In this document: piece by piece, positions 60,501-64,000 of the stretch
Numbering within the stretch: the stretch's first letter is position 1
Layout: each line of letters begins with the position of its first letter
NCBI GenBank assembly: GCA_019614645.1
Contig: JABWDB010000006.1
Location: 744,001 to 808,000, forward strand
Source: Stratiolaelaps scimitus
Taxonomy: Eukaryota; Arthropoda; Arachnida; Mesostigmata; Laelapidae
Length of the DNA: 64,000 bases
Reading direction: 5' to 3'
Made by a program: the position numbers and the translations under genes
The notes under the pieces: model-generated
What the model saw: the letters and a program-made list of their open reading frames with translations, nothing else
The model's database searches: none
Told to the model about the DNA's origin: nothing

Positions 60501-63500
60501 AACGAATCGCAGATGAAGCGCGAATGAGGGACTGCGATCGGTCGCGTAACACAATAACATCCCGAAACCGTTGACGAAATGAAACTCACACCGTGCGATT
60601 TTGTTTCCTAAATAAAAATTATATTCATCTACGGACTGTACGCCTCCAATCGAGCTGATTGACCACGCTGCCGGTTGACGATTTTGCCGGCGGCGCCAGA
60701 AAATCGACTCGCCTTTGAATCGCTACCTGTCGCTCGCCGGCTGTTGATGACGCGCAAATGAATGATTACTTGTGAAAGGGTATGTGTGTGTGCGTGTTTT
60801 TTTTGGTCTCCTTATCGCCGTCGGTTGGCCATACGCCAATCAGCACAAGCAGCGTAGGTTAACCCCGATCAATCGTCGATGATGATGGAGACCATATGAC
60901 GAAATTAGTGTTGAATTTTGCTAATTTACGGGGCGCGGATCACGAAACAGTTTTTTTGCACGAATCTTCGCCCTAGTCGTTTTTTTTTGTCATAGCGAAA
61001 CCCTGTCGCGGAAATCTTGTTGACGTCAATGCTCACAAGCGCACAAAGACATGTGCGCATATGGCGCACTTCGGAAGAAATCATGACGTCGAAAGCTCCA
61101 TGTTGCCGATGGTGGGTATCAGTGTAAGACCCGCGGAGATTTTACTAATATTTATAGTTGTTGTTGTCGCTGCTGCTGCGGCTGCTGGCCCTGCTGTTGT
61201 TGATGCCGTCAAAAATCACAACTGTGACGTCGAGGCGTCTGGCAGTGAAATGTCAATCACGATGGACGCAAACCCGTGCGCCGGTTCGTTTCATAGCCGT
61301 TCTAGACCAGCGACAGAAAGACCTCTGTTCGGCAATTGCGTAGTCTGAGGACACCCGATCAATGGGGGGGGGGCGATAGCGAACTTGGATTTCACAAAGT
61401 CTTGAAAAAATCAAATCTGAGATCAACAACGCCTCCTGTACCTTTTTGTCTAGGTGCTATAGTTGCTTGACGTGAGGTGGAGCCACTCGCGGCGGTCGCA
61501 GAAGCTGAACGTGCCATGAGTATTTTTGGGACATTTGCATTTTTTAATAGAATTTAATATGAATTTTTTACAGCTCCGACACCACTGAACTACTCTGAAG
61601 AGTCAAAGTCAATCAATTAGCTATATGTGTTCTAATTTGAAAACTTTTGCAAATATACGCGTGCACCGAACGTGTGCATTCGCTGCGCCGTGGTAGAGGA
61701 TTAAGATGAGACGAGTTATCGTCAGGCAGGGCCGTAGTCGAACCGACGATCGAACGCCCATGGTTCACAACTGCTGCCATTGGGCTTTCATCCAGAGGAC
61801 TGTCAAATCGATAGAATCACTCAGTAATACTGGAGCTGGAGACGGTATCATTCGAAGTGAAATCTATCAGAGGTTCAGTGAACGGACGTCAAGTCATCTC
61901 ACTTTTGGAACGACGGTGAATGAGTATTTCCATAGTAGAGGCACTAGACATCGATCGAAGATCGACTACAACAGACAAAGAACCGACTAATCACAATGTT
62001 TTCAGAATATGCTAGCTTTTCTACTTCTTCATAAAATCGCCACATTTAAACAGAGGGCGCAACAGAGTTTGAAGGGACACCCGCTTAGGACACTCGTGTA
62101 TGGCTTAAAACTACGACATTCGGTAGTGCCCAAAAGAAACAGATCGCAAAAGTCTGCACCGAAAGTCTCTGGCAGATCGAAGCTGCTCGTACAGAGGTTA
62201 ATCACACGATACACCATACGGTATGAGTAGGCCACGACCTAAACCATGCCACCACGGAAGGCTGCTAAATCAGTGAGCATAGAGATATATATATATGTGA
62301 AGCCTGCGACTTTCATAAGTTCATGTGCATGCAGCTAGCCCCGCTGCGGTACTCACCGAGGCAGCGGAATGAATGACAACGGTGATCTTCTCGCGGAGAA
62401 TTTTGAGGTCTTCATCGTGGAGTACAATATCATTCTTTAGCAGATCACCCGAGATGAACTTCACCTGCAGAGTTAGCAGCCACCTTTAAGATTTTCAATC
62501 ACTCATGGGCAAGTCACAAGATCATCCTTTGAGCTTTCGATGCTACATACGTTGCTACATATATGAAAACGCAAACAAGATTTCTCTGGATGCTGTTGCA
62601 CTCGTATGTTGATTATCAAATTTGTTTTTTGCGCTGACCCTCAGCTGTTCTTCTATGTGACAGACCTCGGGACTTTACCTTTAGGTATTTCTTTGAGGAC
62701 CTATCGTTGCCACCGTTGCTTATTGTGGCCCCTACCTTACTCGTACCTGGCAAGAACCCTCAGATAAACATAGATGATAAAGAACCCGCACATATCCCTC
62801 CGGTCTAGCAGTGATTATCAATATTACCTTACTGAAGCACAAGGGGTTATTCTGGTGAAGGTTTTCAAAGAGTTTTTCTGCTAGAATTGAGTTCAGTCGC
62901 TCGGGGGCCGGGGTGCCTTTCTTCTCACGGATCAAAACGTAGATGGCTTCGACGTCGGGACAGGAACGCAGCAGCTTTTCCACAAGCACCTGTCAAATAG
63001 AGACAGGCACATAAACGCGCGCAAACACACACACAAACAGAGACATCGCGGGAACGATGTGACAAATTACTAATATATCTAGGGGGTTGAGGATGTCGTT
63101 AATGCTGTATTTTGTCACAAGTGGTGCATGATGGTTTTTTTTTCAATTATTTACCTTGCGTGTTAACGGCCTCGTGGCCACGAATCGTCAAGACAGGACG
63201 TTCTGAGTTTTTGGAACTTTCGCTTAGCCAACCCTTTTGCTATAGCAGGTTCAGTGTATGATAAATGTTAAACAGCGTACTTCGCCCTATGTATAGCTCG
63301 CGAAGCTAATCAAAACCATATTGATTAGGTCTATATATATTCGCGGGGGTTTGCCGTGCGGGCATGCCCACATACCGAGGCAACGATCAATTGAACTTCA
63401 CGTGTACATATAAACGACAAGCCCTAATTCGTAGTTGATATTTATTACAGTCATAGCAGTCCAGGGTAGTTCGACGAGTCTTGGCTTGAATTCGATGGAA

Positions 63501-63958
63501 AACAGATACTCTCGATATTTGCATACAAGGGACAAGGTGGGCCTGTTGTTAATCGACCTCTATAAAAGCGGCATGTGTTACACTAATAATAGGCGTTTAC
63601 ATATGTTCTAAATTTATGCGCGCCATATCCATGTCCATCTCGAAACGATGTGAGACTCCAGAGCAAAGCATAAACGAGAGTTTTCATTAAGTATGGACTA
63701 ATTGCGAAACACGCTGCGTGTACAGAGAGCAACTCTGATCATTTCATCTAACTCTGATACTCCATTGGACTCGAAATCTAGCTAGTCGCCCATCGACTAG
63801 TACAGCCGAAACACACTACCATCCTTAGGTTAAAACCTAGTCGAGAAGGACCCAAGTAGACTCAAAGTAATAGACGATATTTTTACCTTTCCCAGAAAGC
63901 CGGATATTCCCGTGAGGAAAACATTTTGTCCCGCAAAGAATTCCGCGATTGTAGCCAT
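54593..63958 (-). CDS. Fatty acyl-CoA reductase (FAR, alcohol-forming)
   Basis: Seven coding exons on the minus strand: 63958-63887, 62989-62828, 62464-62357, 58810-58640, 57928-57742, 55581-55350, 55136-54593. They join to 491 residues, usual for the family. The enzyme reduces long-chain acyl-CoA to fatty alcohol with NADPH, for waxes, cuticular lipids or ether lipids, at the ER or peroxisome. N-terminal Rossmann domain: TGISGFLGK (residues 16-24) is the TGxxGxxG nucleotide-binding loop. Next come VLVEKLLRSCPDVEAIYVLI, ISGDLL, VVIHSAASV, then FVHVSTAYSNC, and the active-site YxxxK as Y204-TFT-K208, then IVRPSIITG. The family C-terminal domain spans about 345-450 (HYVPAHMID ... LYESL ... FNFSVDTIDWASYV), followed by a hydrophobic end (YVTNLVLVVGAW) that may anchor it. 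All introns are GT/AG; the fourth is 3.5 kb. The ATG lies only 42 bases from the window edge, so the 5'UTR and promoter are outside. Confidence 0.95.
55759..55851. repeat. Minisatellite, period about 20 bp, four units, intron 5 of the reductase gene
   Basis: Units of the type ACAATTTATAACATTASAT start at about 55759, 55782, 55802, 55822 and (partial) 55842. They differ by a few substitutions (TTACA, TTAGA, GTTAGC), so this is an older array than the one at 12037. Confidence 0.75.
56889..56903. repeat. G-run in reductase intron 5
   Basis: About 14 consecutive G on the plus strand within a short G-rich stretch. A second run of about 10 G lies near 57311-57320 in the same intron, and another of about 9 G near 61363 in intron 3. 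Single-block G-runs, not arranged as a four-block quadruplex motif. Confidence 0.8.
58811..62356 (-). other. Large third intron of the reductase gene
   Basis: 3.5 kb between the exons 62464-62357 and 58810-58640 (counting from the start codon). Contains ATT/TTA runs near 59008-59030, two (AT)n tracts at about 60377-60399 and 60426-60441, and several motif-free open frames on both strands (59414-59862, 60108-60326, 61706-62230). No nested gene can be supported. Confidence 0.5.
62630..62760 (+). repeat. Dispersed repeat family B, copy in reductase intron 2
   Basis: GCGCTGACCCTCAGCTG, then TTCTATGTGACAGACCTCGG, and near the end ACTCGTACCTGGCAA. These are the same landmarks, in the same order and spacing, as in 33626-33780. 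It lies next to the exon ending at 62828, outside the coding part. Confidence 0.55.
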
Positions 63959-64000
63959 TTCGACGTCGGCCGATATCGTCTGATCAGGGGTGGGTGACGA

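Noticed and set aside
61706..62235. Open frames in reductase intron 3
   Set aside because: Lys/Arg-rich peptides without motifs, inside a well-defined intron.

Overview
This is eukaryotic, intron-containing nuclear DNA, most likely from an arthropod. The four complete genes I can reconstruct have short to medium exons with GT/AG borders and read as animal orthologues. The spacers are AT-rich and full of (AT)n, (CT)n and ATT/ATC microsatellites and decayed retroelements. A chelicerate such as a parasitiform mite would fit, but the sequence alone does not prove the taxon. There are no bacterial operons, CRISPR arrays or clear viral genomes.

Layout. 1-840 is a GC-rich, CAG/CCG-rich stretch ending in a good ATG and a 5' splice site, possibly the first coding exon of a gene whose remainder I cannot find. 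841-21,330 has no gene I can support. It holds microsatellites, a 20/21-bp minisatellite, an imperfect hairpin, a tRNA-like SINE fragment, a second hairpin and a degraded reverse-transcriptase fragment. 21,442-22,890 (minus) is TAF13, a TFIID subunit. 24,292-31,368 (plus) is a signal-peptide-peptidase-like (SPPL2) intramembrane aspartyl protease, head to head with TAF13; its introns carry a LINE remnant and a long perfect hairpin. 31,369-42,194 is intergenic, with a GC-rich promoter/5'UTR-like block at about 37.05-38.57 kb. 42,195-46,963 (plus) is a PP2C (PPM1-type) protein phosphatase. About 48,330-49,235 (minus) is a decayed alpha-tubulin pseudogene. 49,240-54,590 is mostly non-coding. 54,593-63,958 (minus) is a fatty acyl-CoA reductase.

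The four genes belong to unrelated processes: basal transcription, intramembrane proteolysis, dephosphorylation, and fatty alcohol/wax/ether-lipid synthesis. I see no functional cluster, only ordinary neighbourhood. For each gene every exon joins in frame into one open product (117, 521, 458 and 491 residues), which is the main support for the models.

I found no convincing new biological system. The least explained observations are a long, perfectly matched fold-back in the last SPPL2 intron, a five-copy dispersed repeat of about 50 bp with a conserved AATAAA end, a second dispersed repeat family, and an orphan first coding exon at 765-840.
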